Origin: IOR16 sp963521065
GTDB lineage: Bacteria; Bacillota; Clostridia; Peptostreptococcales; Anaerovoracaceae
DNA length: 64,000 bases
Direction: 5' to 3'
NCBI GenBank assembly: GCA_963521065.1
Contig: CAUQTI010000008.1
Span: 62,001-126,000, forward strand
The position numbers were made by a program, and so were the translations under genes. Under the pieces are notes generated by a model. It made no database searches. It worked only from the letters and a program-made list of their open reading frames with translations, and was not told the DNA's origin. Below are positions 16,765 through 26,135 of the stretch, one piece after another. Each line of letters starts with the position of its first letter. Positions within the stretch are counted from its first letter, which is position 1.

Positions 16765-18276
16765 TCAATCTTTTTCCAAACTTTTTTCCATTGCTTTTAG
16801 CAGCAGCTCCATTCCTTTTTCGATTTGCTCCAAGCCTGGATAAGAGTAGTTCAACCGTATGTACTGCTCGCCCTTTGTTCCGTATGGAAAAAATACATTA
16901 CCCGGAATAAAGCGCACACCCTTTTTCCCTGCCAGTTCAAGCAAATGATTCAAATTCATATTTTCCGGAAGCTTGCACCAAATGTAGACCCCCCCCTCTG
17001 GTTTTCGAAACGTTACCCCTAATTTTTCTGCACGTTTCAGACATTCACACATCTTATCCCGTTTCTTGCGATAGGATTCACAGATTCGTTTTAAGTTCTT
17101 CTGATACATTCCATTTTTCATATAAGTACAAAGCAGACGTTGAGACAAGCTGTCAAAGCTAATCAAACGCAGAGAAATTAAGTGGCTGAGGTTTTTAATA
17201 ACGACTCGGGGAGCCACAACAAAGGCTACTCGGATTCCAGGGGCAAAGGTCAATGCAAAGGAATAAATATAAATCACAGAATTAAAGGTATCTAATGCTT
17301 TAAGGGAAGGGGTTTGTTTTTGCTGGTAACAAATTTCAGAGGCGCCGTCGTCTTCAATAATCGGAACGTGATACTGGTATGACAGCTTAAGAAGTGCTTT
17401 TCTTCTCCGAAGACTCATAATAACGCCAGTCGGATCATGATAACTTGAATTTGCATAAATAAATTTAGGGCGGTATTTAACAATCAAAGGCTCAAGGCAG
17501 TCTGTGAGCATGCCTTCCTCGTCCACCGGCACGGTAATCACTTTTGCACCAGCCAAACGAAGCTCACGGAAAACATCAGGAGAAATCGGCTCTTCCGTAA
17601 TGACCACATCGCCGTCCTCAATAAACAGCTCCGTCAAATAGTCAATCGCCTGATTGGTTTCTGACACAATCTGAATTTCTCCATGCTTCGCATGAATTCC
17701 TTTCCCCTGCAAAAATACAGAAATTACCTGCCGCAGCTCAAACAATCCCTGATAAGGTGTGTACGCATACAGATCATCCTTGCTCTCTTTCGAATGCGCA
17801 ATTAATTCTTCTAAAATCAACCCTAAATCAGCACCGTAATAAGATTCCGGTGCTGCAATACCCCCAGCAAAAGAAATATTCGCCTTGTCATAAGACCTGG
17901 AAAACAAATCATCAAAGGTAGTCTCCAATTCTAATACCGGCTGCCGAATCAAACGCGGCCAAGTAATCTTTTCGCCTTTTTTCAGTTCCTTTCGCGTCTC
18001 TTCTCCCTCTTTTTTGGTAAGCTCAAATTCCTCTTTACTGTGATACGTCACGCGATAGCCTTTTCCCTGGGAAGCACTGATCAATCCATCTGCCTTTAAG
18101 TCGTTGTATGCTTTAATAATGGTATTTCTGTGCACATCGACAATCCTGGCCATAACACGCTCAGAAGGGAGTGAGGAGCCATCTTCCAGCTCCCCTTTTA
18201 ATATCATCTCTTTTACCTGATTTTTTATCTGCCGGTAAATCGGTGTTTGACTCCGGTGATTAATCGTTATATTCAT
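16765..18276 (-). CDS. MocR/GntR-type regulator with aminotransferase-like domain lacking the PLP lysine
   Basis: A 503-residue MocR-family protein. A GntR-type winged helix (about 1-80, with LPSERVMARIVDVHRNTI) precedes a class I aminotransferase-like domain (about 125-500). At the usual Schiff-base site (SFSKTLAPG in relatives) the sequence reads SFALTFAPG, so Leu342 replaces the lysine. The neighbouring EDDYDSE motif is EDDGASE. The protein may therefore not bind PLP covalently. Its ATG overlaps the upstream DUF1836 stop by 4 nt, so the two are probably co-translated. Targets are unknown; the nearest candidate is the arc operon downstream. Confidence 0.88.
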   Translation of the reverse strand: MNITINHRSQTPIYRQIKNQVKEMILKGELEDGSSLPSERVMARIVDVHRNTIIKAYNDLKADGLISASQGKGYRVTYHSKEEFELTKKEGEETRKELKKGEKITWPRLIRQPVLELETTFDDLFSRSYDKANISFAGGIAAPESYYGADLGLILEELIAHSKESKDDLYAYTPYQGLFELRQVISVFLQGKGIHAKHGEIQIVSETNQAIDYLTELFIEDGDVVITEEPISPDVFRELRLAGAKVITVPVDEEGMLTDCLEPLIVKYRPKFIYANSSYHDPTGVIMSLRRRKALLKLSYQYHVPIIEDDGASEICYQQKQTPSLKALDTFNSVIYIYSFALTFAPGIRVAFVVAPRVVIKNLSHLISLRLISFDSLSQRLLCTYMKNGMYQKNLKRICESYRKKRDKMCECLKRAEKLGVTFRKPEGGVYIWCKLPENMNLNHLLELAGKKGVRFIPGNVFFPYGTKGEQYIRLNYSYPGLEQIEKGMELLLKAMEKSLEKD

Positions 18277-18875
18277 TTTCTACTTTTATCCTTATTAAAG
18301 TACTCATTCATTAACTTCTGTGCAAGAAACTTTTGTGCGTTCGCTTTCATGGACAGGTTTGCAATCAGCATAAACAGCTCTGTTGTATCATCATCGGCCA
18401 ATTCATCGTCACTTAAATTCTTTTTAATGCGGTCGATGTCTCCCGTTACTTCTTTCAGCAATTCGTCTTGCTCCCGTCGGTATAAATCCAAAATGTGATC
18501 GTAAATCCTCTGGAAATCAAATTTTTCATCAAACTCCGAATTATAATTTTCAATCAAAGGTGCCATTAAGAGTTGAATTTCTTCCATTTGAAACGTGCCC
18601 TTCAAATAGAAAATCAAAGTTAGTAAAATAAGATGATCCTTCGTATAGCGCTTATTTTTAGGCCTTGGTATCAAATGATGCTTCACATAATTGGAAACCA
18701 TTGTTTTTGTCATTATCTGGTCTTTTTCCTCTTTTTGGTAAGCATTCAAATTCTTATTGATAAATAGAACAGCCTGATCCATATAAAGCTCCATATCGGG
18801 GAAGTCTTCTCCAGAAATCACACCTCCTTTTACAAAGTTTTCAGCCGTTTGCTTTATAAATTCCTCATATCTCAT
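18273..18875 (-). CDS. DUF1836 domain-containing protein
   Basis: A 200-residue soluble protein of the DUF1836 family. The central region TMVSNYVKHHLIPRPKNKRY (near 75-95) resembles a MerR-like helix-turn-helix, so it may bind DNA. The start ATG 18875 follows AAGGAG with 7-nt spacing. It is translationally coupled to the MocR-like gene (ATGA overlap), suggesting a joint regulatory role. Function is not established for the family. Confidence 0.82.
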   Translation of the reverse strand: MRYEEFIKQTAENFVKGGVISGEDFPDMELYMDQAVLFINKNLNAYQKEEKDQIMTKTMVSNYVKHHLIPRPKNKRYTKDHLILLTLIFYLKGTFQMEEIQLLMAPLIENYNSEFDEKFDFQRIYDHILDLYRREQDELLKEVTGDIDRIKKNLSDDELADDDTTELFMLIANLSMKANAQKFLAQKLMNEYFNKDKSRK

Positions 18876-19065
18876 ACCCGCACTCCTTTTCATGCACTCG
18901 CTCAATCCGTTTTCATAACCTTATTATATAGTTTCAAATAACCGATGTCAACGTTCTATGAATCACAATTTTTTTATTAATGGAAGGAAAGATTTAGGAT
19001 ATTCTAATCATACCGCATTTACTTGCTTATATCAAAAACTTTCTATTATTTTTTTTGTTTATTTG

Positions 19066-19100
19066 TTGCATAATTATTTTCATTTATGTATAATTATACA
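19066..19100 (+). promoter_or_regulatory. carAB promoter overlapped by a perfect 14-bp palindrome
   Basis: TTGCAT-17-TATAAT (19066-19094) is followed by a start point near 19101. The -10 element lies inside TGTATAATTATACA (19087-19100), a perfect palindrome of ARG-box dimensions. An operator over the -10 fits repression. This is consistent with arginine control of carAB in other Firmicutes; the exact factor is inferred. Confidence 0.65.
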
Positions 19101-19139
19101 CGAATTATTTGCATGTACAGGAAAAGAAAGGAAAAAAAC

Positions 19140-20219
19140 ATGGAAGGTTTACTATATTTGGAAGATGGAACCGTCTTTCACGGAAAAGGCTTCGGCTTCC
19201 CAAAAACCTCAATCGGTGAATTAGTATTCAATACGGCTATGACGGGCTATCAAGAAATCTTGACAGATCCATCTTACAGCGGACAAATTATTAATTTTAC
19301 TTACCCCTTGATTGGAAATTACGGCATCGCTCAAGATGAGAATGAATCGAAAGAAATTTGTGCATTTGGCGTCATTGCAAAGCATATCTCTTTTCAGCCT
19401 TCCAATTACAAATCAATCGATACAATAGACCAGTGGCTTTTCAAACGAGAAGTAGCTGGTCTTTTTGAAATGGATACGAGAGCAATTACTCGTAAAATTC
19501 GAACCTGCGGTGCGATGAAATGTGTAATAAGCAATGAAGACCTCTCTATTGCGCAAGCAAAGAAACTTTGTGAAGAAACGACGCTCCACCAAGAGCAAAT
19601 GAAGCATGCCGGAACGGATAAGCTGATACATATTCCAGGAAATGGGCCTCGCGTCTGTATTTGGGATTTTGGTATCAAAGCAAGCATCCTGAAGGAGCTT
19701 CAAAAAAGAAACTGTGACATCTATCTCTTCCCTTACTACAGCACCGCAGAACAAATCTTATCGATGAAGCCGGATGGATTGTTTCTGAGCAACGGCCCCG
19801 GTGATCCGAAGGAAGCACACGAAGCAATTTCAGAACTGAAAAAGCTTCTCACCGCCCTTCCTATTTTCGGCATTTGCATGGGACATCAGATTTTGGCACA
19901 GGCCTTCGGCGGCAGTACCTACAAGATGAAGTTTGGGCATCGCGGTGCCAATCACGGTGTGTTTGATAAAGAGCTGGGACGCAGCAGCATCACGTCTCAA
20001 AATCACGGTTTTGCCGTTGATGCAGAAAGCCTGTTCTTATCCGGAATGGAAGTCTCACATATTAATCTTAACGACCGAAGCGTCGAAGGAATGCGACACC
20101 GCAATCTGCCGGTCTTTTCCGTCCAGTTTCACCCTGAGGCTTCTCCTGGTCCGAACGATACGTCTTATCTGTTTGACCATTTTCTTGAACTTATGAAAGG
20201 AGGCTCTTTTTATGCCTAA
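19140..20219 (+). CDS. carA: Carbamoyl-phosphate synthase, small (glutaminase) subunit
   Basis: A 359-residue glutamine amidotransferase subunit supplying ammonia to CarB. The N-terminal CPSase domain (about 1-140) is followed by a class I glutaminase domain with the nucleophile in GICMGHQ (near 250) and the His-Glu pair in FHPEASPGP (near 333). The start ATG 19140 follows AAAGGAAA; the longer frame from 19086 would begin upstream of the transcription start. The last 8 nt overlap carB. The product serves arginine and pyrimidine synthesis. Confidence 0.97.
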   Translation: MEGLLYLEDGTVFHGKGFGFPKTSIGELVFNTAMTGYQEILTDPSYSGQIINFTYPLIGNYGIAQDENESKEICAFGVIAKHISFQPSNYKSIDTIDQWLFKREVAGLFEMDTRAITRKIRTCGAMKCVISNEDLSIAQAKKLCEETTLHQEQMKHAGTDKLIHIPGNGPRVCIWDFGIKASILKELQKRNCDIYLFPYYSTAEQILSMKPDGLFLSNGPGDPKEAHEAISELKKLLTALPIFGICMGHQILAQAFGGSTYKMKFGHRGANHGVFDKELGRSSITSQNHGFAVDAESLFLSGMEVSHINLNDRSVEGMRHRNLPVFSVQFHPEASPGPNDTSYLFDHFLELMKGGSFYA

Positions 20220-23200
20220 AAATTCTACTCTAAAAAAAATTCTGATACTTGGTTCCGGGCCGATTATTATCGGGCAAGCCGCCGAATTTGATTATTCCGG
20301 CACCCAAGCCTGCAAAGCAATACGCGAAGAAGGAATCGAAACAATCCTTGTCAACAGCAACCCCGCAACAATTATGACCGATCCCGGCATTGCCGATAAG
20401 GTTTACCTTGAGCCTCTGACACTAGACTTTCTTGAAAAAATCATTGAAAAGGAGCGGCCTGACGGAATGCTCGCCGGCTTCGGAGGACAGACTGCTCTAA
20501 ATCTAGCGATGTCGCTCGCGGAAAAAGGAATCTTAGCAAAGTACGAAGTTTCTCTTCTGGGAGTCAACCAGCAGAGCATCCGAAATGCAGAAAATCGGGA
20601 TGCCTTTCGGCACCTCATGCTGAGCATTGACGAGCCGATTCCGCAGAGCATTATCGCCACCAACTTGGAAGAATGCGAACATTTCGCGGAAGCAGTCGGC
20701 TATCCTCTCATCATTCGCCCCGCTTACACACTGGGAGGGACCGGCGGCGGCTTTGCAAAAAACAAAGACGAATTGATCATGCAGTGCCAAATGGGAATGG
20801 AACGCAGCAGCATCGGACAAATTCTCCTTGAAAAATCGGTCGCCGGATGGAAGGAAATCGAATATGAGGTAATGCGTGACCGTAAAGATAACTGCATTAT
20901 TATCTGTAATATGGAAAACTTCGATCCCGTCGGCGTCCACACCGGAGACAGCATTGTCGTCGCACCGTCGCAAACACTGCGGGATACAGAATACCAGATG
21001 CTGCGAAACGCTTCTTTGAAAATTATCCGCAGCTTAAAAATAGAGGGTGGCTGCAACATTCAATTCGCCCTGGACCCAAAAAGCAGCGACTATATCGTAA
21101 TTGAAGTCAACCCCAGAGTCAGCCGTTCCTCTGCGCTGGCCTCCAAGGCTGCCGGCTATCCGATTGCTAAAATCGCTGCTAAGATCGCACTTGGCTATCA
21201 TCTGGATGAGCTAAAAAACTATGTAACAGGACATACGAGCGCCTGCTTCGAACCGGCATTGGATTACTGTGTCGTCAAGGTACCAACATGGCCTTTTGAT
21301 AAATTTCAGACCGCCTCAAGAAATTTAGGAACCCAAATGAAAGCCACAGGAGAAGTCATGGCATTCAGCAATTCTTTTGAAAGCGCACTTCTAAAAGCTC
21401 TCACTTCACTTGACAATAAAACAGAGGGACTGCGCATTGGATGGATTCAAGCACTCTCCGCTGCATCACTCACCGATATGCTTGCGATTGCAAATGATCA
21501 GCGAGTCTATGCACTAGCGGAAGCACTTCGAAGAAAAATGTCGGTGGAAGAGCTGCATGAAATGACGCAGATTGACCTCTGGTTTTTAAATGCCTTAAAA
21601 CGAATCACTGATATGGAACTGCTTTTAGCTTCCTCTCCGCTCACTCCACAGCGAATGCTCGAAGCTGAAGCAATGGGTTTTACCGACCAGGAAATCAAAG
21701 ATTTATCGAAAGCACATCGCTCGGCAATGCAAGATATTCGAATTTACAATGACATTTTCCCAGTATATAAAATGGTTGATACCTGCAGCGGCGAATTTGA
21801 ATGCAATACCCCCTATTACTACTCTTGCTTTGATAAAGAAGATGAAAGTCAAATCAGCACCCAAAAGAAAGCGCTGGTTATCGGTTCCGGCCCCATTCGA
21901 ATCGGACAGGGCATTGAGTTTGACTACTGCTGTGTGCATGCAATTTGGGCATTGCAGAAATGCGGTTATGAAGCAATTATGATAAATAACAATCCAGAGA
22001 CGGTCAGTACGGATTTTGATACCTCTGATAAACTCTATTTTGAATCACTGCACATGGACGATGTAATGAATGTCATAAAAAAGGAACGCCCGGAAGGCGT
22101 GATCGTACAGTTTGGCGGCCAGACCTCGCTAAACTTAGCCCAACGACTGGCAGAGCGAAGTATCCAAATCCTCGGGACAGACTATCACTCCATTGATCTC
22201 GCCGAGGATCGTGAAAAATTCAGCACTCTGTTACATACACTTGGGATTCCGACCCCGCAAGGCGTCGCTGTTACCGATGTCAAAGAAGCGTTTACAGCAG
22301 CTTCTCAGCTTCAATATCCACTCGTGGTCCGTCCTTCCTATGTCATCGGCGGAAGAGCAATGCAGGTTGTTTACAATGATATGGAGCTTTCCAAATATTT
22401 AAAGGAAGCCGTTTCTCTTTCTACAGAGCATCCTGTTTTAATTGATCGCTACATTCAAGGGAAAGAAATCGAAGTAGACGCAATTTCCGATGGAGAAGAT
22501 ATCCTTATCCCCGGCATTATGGAACACATTGAAAAAACAGGGATTCATTCCGGAGACAGCATTTCCGTCTATCCTCCCCATACCCTTTCAGAGAATACCA
22601 TTGAGCGCTTACAGACATTTACAGAAAAGATTGCAAAAGCACTGAATATAAAAGGGCTTATTAATATCCAATACGCCTATGACGGAAAGGAAATCTACGT
22701 CATTGAAGTAAATCCTCGTGCTTCCCGAACCGTCCCTATCCTAAGCAAGGTAACCGGAATTCCTATGGTACAGCTTGCGGTAGAGGTCATGCTCGGAGAA
22801 AAATTAAAAAACATGGAGTTCGGTACCGGTCTTCTAAAAAACCGTCCGCTCCATGCTGTAAAGGTTCCTGTATTTTCCAGCGAAAAGCTGAATGATATGG
22901 ACGTTGCGCTGGGGCCTGAAATGAAATCAACCGGAGAAGTTCTCGGGATGGATTCTGATTTCTCTTATGCCATCTATAAGGGATTTATCGCTTCCGGCGT
23001 ACAAATTCCGAAAGAGGGAAACCTGTACATTTCTTTAAGAGATACTGAAAAGAATGGCGATTCCATTGCGCTGTTAAGAGAATATTGTGCCTCCGGTTTT
23101 TCTATCTTCGGATCAGAAGGCACCGTAAATTTCTTAGAAAATCACGGTATCCCTGCAGCCGTTCTTTCTGAAGAAAAAGTGCTTTCGGGTATACAAGATA

Positions 23201-23412
23201 AAAAAATTGCTCTCGTTATAAACGTACCCGAGCATATGAATGATCCGCAGAGTCACGCCTTTCATATACGCAGAAAAGCAACGGACTGCCGCGTTCCGGT
23301 CCTCACCTGCATGGATACCGCAAAAGCATTTCTTCTCGCGATATCCATCGAGCGGCAGGATGAAAGAAAAACAGCCGCCGAAGTGCACACTCTGAACGAA
23401 TATTTACTATAG
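20212..23412 (+). CDS. carB: Carbamoyl-phosphate synthase, large subunit
   Basis: A 1066-residue enzyme with two homologous ATP-grasp halves (about 1-400 and 555-935), joined by an oligomerisation region and closed by a C-terminal MGS-like allosteric domain (about 940-1066). Each half begins with the expected signature: LILGSGPIIIGQAAEFDYSG and VIGSGPIRIGQGIEFDY. The ATP-grasp motifs NPRVSRSSALASKA and NPRASRTVPILSK are intact. It overlaps carA by 8 nt and has AAAGGAGG. The stop overlaps the convergent methyltransferase gene by 6 nt, with no terminator between. Confidence 0.97.
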   Translation: MPKNSTLKKILILGSGPIIIGQAAEFDYSGTQACKAIREEGIETILVNSNPATIMTDPGIADKVYLEPLTLDFLEKIIEKERPDGMLAGFGGQTALNLAMSLAEKGILAKYEVSLLGVNQQSIRNAENRDAFRHLMLSIDEPIPQSIIATNLEECEHFAEAVGYPLIIRPAYTLGGTGGGFAKNKDELIMQCQMGMERSSIGQILLEKSVAGWKEIEYEVMRDRKDNCIIICNMENFDPVGVHTGDSIVVAPSQTLRDTEYQMLRNASLKIIRSLKIEGGCNIQFALDPKSSDYIVIEVNPRVSRSSALASKAAGYPIAKIAAKIALGYHLDELKNYVTGHTSACFEPALDYCVVKVPTWPFDKFQTASRNLGTQMKATGEVMAFSNSFESALLKALTSLDNKTEGLRIGWIQALSAASLTDMLAIANDQRVYALAEALRRKMSVEELHEMTQIDLWFLNALKRITDMELLLASSPLTPQRMLEAEAMGFTDQEIKDLSKAHRSAMQDIRIYNDIFPVYKMVDTCSGEFECNTPYYYSCFDKEDESQISTQKKALVIGSGPIRIGQGIEFDYCCVHAIWALQKCGYEAIMINNNPETVSTDFDTSDKLYFESLHMDDVMNVIKKERPEGVIVQFGGQTSLNLAQRLAERSIQILGTDYHSIDLAEDREKFSTLLHTLGIPTPQGVAVTDVKEAFTAASQLQYPLVVRPSYVIGGRAMQVVYNDMELSKYLKEAVSLSTEHPVLIDRYIQGKEIEVDAISDGEDILIPGIMEHIEKTGIHSGDSISVYPPHTLSENTIERLQTFTEKIAKALNIKGLINIQYAYDGKEIYVIEVNPRASRTVPILSKVTGIPMVQLAVEVMLGEKLKNMEFGTGLLKNRPLHAVKVPVFSSEKLNDMDVALGPEMKSTGEVLGMDSDFSYAIYKGFIASGVQIPKEGNLYISLRDTEKNGDSIALLREYCASGFSIFGSEGTVNFLENHGIPAAVLSEEKVLSGIQDKKIALVINVPEHMNDPQSHAFHIRRKATDCRVPVLTCMDTAKAFLLAISIERQDERKTAAEVHTLNEYLL

Positions 23413-24552
23413 CTTTTCTTTTGGAGGCTTATTCCCATAATACTGATAATAGCACGTTTCAATTCTCCCATTATAAAGTTTGCGCCGACGGTCCGCCGGC
23501 TCATTGCGAAACTGTGCTTCAAATTCTTTATCCGAAGTAATCAAATACAGGGACCAAGTAGGATTCTTTGCAAAAAATTTCCGAAGGTCTCTGTATACTT
23601 TCTGAAGTTCATCTTTCTCTCCGATACGTTCCCCATATGGCGGATTTCCTATCATAATTCCATATTCTTCTGACGCCACCATCTTTGAAACAGGCTGCGC
23701 GACGAACGAGATACAGTCATCCACACCAGCTTCCTCTGCATTTGCAACAGCCGCTCTTATCGCTGCCGGACTAATGTCTGATGCTAAAATACGTACCTCT
23801 GCATCATAATCAATCGCCGCAAAGGCTTTTTTCCGTTCTTCTTTCCAAATCTCTTCTCCGATGCTCATCCACTGCTCAGCTGCAAACTTTCGCTGAAGGC
23901 CAGGTGCAATGTTTCGTGCCAGCATAGCCGCTTCAATTGCAATCGTTCCCGACCCACAAAACGGATCTACAAGAAGTCTGCCCGCCTTCCAAAAGGACAG
24001 CTGTACCATAGCAGAAGCCAGCGTCTCCTTAATCGGTGCCAGTACATCGTGTGTCCGGTAGCCGCGCTTGTGAAGGCCTGCTCCGGTTGTGTCAATTGTC
24101 ACCGTTACTCTGTCTTTTAAAATCGTTATTTTAACGGTATAGTCTGCTCCGGTTTCCTGAAAGGTTTCACAGGCGTAGGTTTCTTTCAATTTTTCTACAA
24201 TGGCCTTTTTTACGATAGACTGGCATGCCGGTACACTGTGCAGCTTTGACTTTACCGAGCTTCCCGTTACCGTAAACTTCCCGTCTTGCTCAATCCAATC
24301 CTCCCAAGGGAGTGCTTTCGTCTGCTGAAATAGTTCCTCAAAAGACTCTGCCTTAAATTCACCCATTTTCAGCAAGACGCGGTCAGCACATCGAAGCCAG
24401 AGATTGGACGTTGCAATCGCTCTTTCATCTCCCATATAAGTGACCTTGGCATCTTCCGCCTTTATAATCTTATATCCCAAATTTTCAATTTCTCTTTTTA
24501 CCACGGATTCCAGCCCGAAAGTCGCGGTCGCAATCAATTCTAATTTTGCCAA
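23407..24552 (-). CDS. THUMP-domain class I SAM-dependent RNA methyltransferase (RlmL/YpsC-like)
   Basis: A 381-residue protein: a ferredoxin-like/THUMP region (about 1-160) and an N6-adenine-type methyltransferase domain with DPFCGSGTIAIEAA (SAM motif I, near 195) and the catalytic NPPYGER (near 305). It most likely methylates 23S rRNA guanine, as for RlmL-type enzymes. The TTG start at 24552 is chosen because AAGGAG lies 8 nt upstream and the protein then has the family length; the longer frame from 24621 runs through the upstream hairpin. Confidence 0.9.
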   Translation of the reverse strand: MAKLELIATATFGLESVVKREIENLGYKIIKAEDAKVTYMGDERAIATSNLWLRCADRVLLKMGEFKAESFEELFQQTKALPWEDWIEQDGKFTVTGSSVKSKLHSVPACQSIVKKAIVEKLKETYACETFQETGADYTVKITILKDRVTVTIDTTGAGLHKRGYRTHDVLAPIKETLASAMVQLSFWKAGRLLVDPFCGSGTIAIEAAMLARNIAPGLQRKFAAEQWMSIGEEIWKEERKKAFAAIDYDAEVRILASDISPAAIRAAVANAEEAGVDDCISFVAQPVSKMVASEEYGIMIGNPPYGERIGEKDELQKVYRDLRKFFAKNPTWSLYLITSDKEFEAQFRNEPADRRRKLYNGRIETCYYQYYGNKPPKEKL

Positions 24553-24590
24553 AAGATATTCTCCTTCCGATTGTTCCTGCATAATGAAAA

Positions 24591-24632
24591 GCTGTCTCAA
24601 AAAGCACCTATAACACGCCAAGTTGAGACAGC
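24591..24632 (-). terminator. Hairpin between mreB and the methyltransferase gene, probable terminator
   Basis: A perfect 10-bp stem (GCTGTCTCAA / TTGAGACAGC) with a 22-nt loop is followed on the minus strand by TTTTC. It lies 128 nt past the mreB stop and 39 nt before the methyltransferase start, so it may end the mreB transcript or act in the methyltransferase leader. Confidence 0.5.
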
Positions 24633-24759
24633 CTCGATTCCTTCTTTATCAAAATTATATCATAGATGCAAATCATTGCTCCGGTTTGCTTCTTACCGAT
24701 GTAATAAATGCATCTGCATATGATTCTTTGATTTTATTTCATATTTTGCATTTATGATA

Positions 24760-25782
24760 TTAAATAAATGGTTTTCTTCGGTTCATGGAATTGTTTTGAA
24801 TGGCATCCATTGAATTAAGCGCTTTTCCGGTTCCGATTGCCACACAGGATTTCGGATCTTCTGCAATGATAACAGGAATTCCCGTTCTTTCCTGAATTCT
24901 GCGGTCAATCCCGTACAGCAATGCACCACCGCCCGTAATGTAAATCCCACTGTTACTGATATCCGCTGCTAATTCCGGCGGAGTCCTCTCCAAAACAGCG
25001 TGTGCCGTTTCACAAATTACCTGTAACGGTTCATCCAAAGCTTCCATCATTTCCTTAGAAGTAATTTCTACCGATTTTGGAAGTCCTGTCACTAAATCTC
25101 TGCCTCGACATTCTTTTACGACAATATCTTCACGCGGATAAGCAGTTCCAACTGTCATTTTCATCTCTTCTGCCGTACGTTCACCAATATATAGCTTATG
25201 CTCTTTTCTCATATATTTAATGATGTATTCATCAAACTTATCTCCTGCAACCTTTACAGAAGAGCTTGTCACAATTCCGCCCAGAGAGATTACAGCCACA
25301 TCCGTAGTTCCTCCGCCGATATCAATTACCATTACACCATCCGGTTTTGAAATATCCAGGCCTGCACCAATGGCCGCTGCCACAGGCTCTTCCATAAGAA
25401 AAACGGCCTTTCCGCCAGCCTGTGTTGCAGCTTCGCGGACGGCTCTCTTCTCTACTTCCGTCACGCCGCTCGGTACACAAACCATAATTCTTGGCTTAAA
25501 AAAGCGGCTGTTCCCGCAGGTCTTTCGAATAAAGTATTTTAACATTCTCTCTGTTACATCGTAATCGGAGATTACGCCATCTCTCAACGGCCGAACTGCA
25601 ACGATGTTGCTTGGGGTTCGTCCCAACATCTGACGTGCTTCCTCACCGACTGCCAAAATATCGTTCGTATCTCTATTAATTGCAACAACGGAGGGTTCGT
25701 TTAAAACCACACCTTTTCCTTTTATATAAACCAATACGTTTGCTGTTCCAAGGTCAATGCCCACTTCGTCTGTAATTGCCAA
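24760..25782 (-). CDS. mreB: Rod-shape-determining actin-like protein MreB/Mbl
   Basis: A 340-residue bacterial actin that forms membrane-associated filaments guiding wall synthesis. Actin-fold motifs are visible: GIDLGTANVLVY (phosphate 1), IDIGGGTTDVAVISLGG (phosphate 2) and SGIYITGGGALLYG (adenosine). The TTG start 25782 has AAGGAGG 6-7 nt upstream and gives the usual length. mreC and mreD are not adjacent, so this could be an Mbl-type paralogue. It faces away from the spore gene block. Confidence 0.94.
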   Translation of the reverse strand: MAITDEVGIDLGTANVLVYIKGKGVVLNEPSVVAINRDTNDILAVGEEARQMLGRTPSNIVAVRPLRDGVISDYDVTERMLKYFIRKTCGNSRFFKPRIMVCVPSGVTEVEKRAVREAATQAGGKAVFLMEEPVAAAIGAGLDISKPDGVMVIDIGGGTTDVAVISLGGIVTSSSVKVAGDKFDEYIIKYMRKEHKLYIGERTAEEMKMTVGTAYPREDIVVKECRGRDLVTGLPKSVEITSKEMMEALDEPLQVICETAHAVLERTPPELAADISNSGIYITGGGALLYGIDRRIQERTGIPVIIAEDPKSCVAIGTGKALNSMDAIQNNSMNRRKPFI

Positions 25783-25833
25783 TTTTATTCCTCCTTGCTC
25801 TTGCACGTTTCCCTTTTTCGTGCTTGCCCAATT

Positions 25834-25862
25834 ATTATATCTATTATTCCTCTAAATTTCAA
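25834..25862 (-). promoter_or_regulatory. mreB promoter
   Basis: TTGAAA-17-TATAAT on the minus strand, about 50 nt before the TTG start. The rest of the 353-bp gap 25783-26135 shows only the sporulation-type -10 near its right end. Confidence 0.7.
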
Positions 25863-26096
25863 TTTATATTTTACTTCCATTTCATTTTTGCGCAGTATTA
25901 CAATTCAAGTATCCTGCCCATGAAAAAAAACAGGGATAGGAAGCTCCCCTATTTATATTATGTTCGAATTGTGTCACTAAGCAAGAGGTTTTTCAAATTC
26001 TTTTTTGTGACAAGTTGAATACAAAGCAGCCTGTGAATAAAACAATATTTTCTAATATTAGCATGCAAAAATTCGTCACGACGAGTCTATTTTCGG

Positions 26097-26105
26097 CATA
26101 TAATA
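26097..26105 (+). promoter_or_regulatory. Sigma-E/sigma-K-type -10 element for the Cys-rich peptide gene
   Basis: CATATAATA matches the mother-cell sigma pattern CATANNNTA and sits 30 nt before the start codon. The -35 is not clear. Confidence 0.45.
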
Positions 26106-26135
26106 AACAGAGTCCGAGAGAGGAGGTTATCTTTT

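Noticed and set aside
20533..20973. 146-residue minus-strand open frame inside carB
   Set aside because: Antisense to a fully conserved ATP-grasp region; no independent signals.
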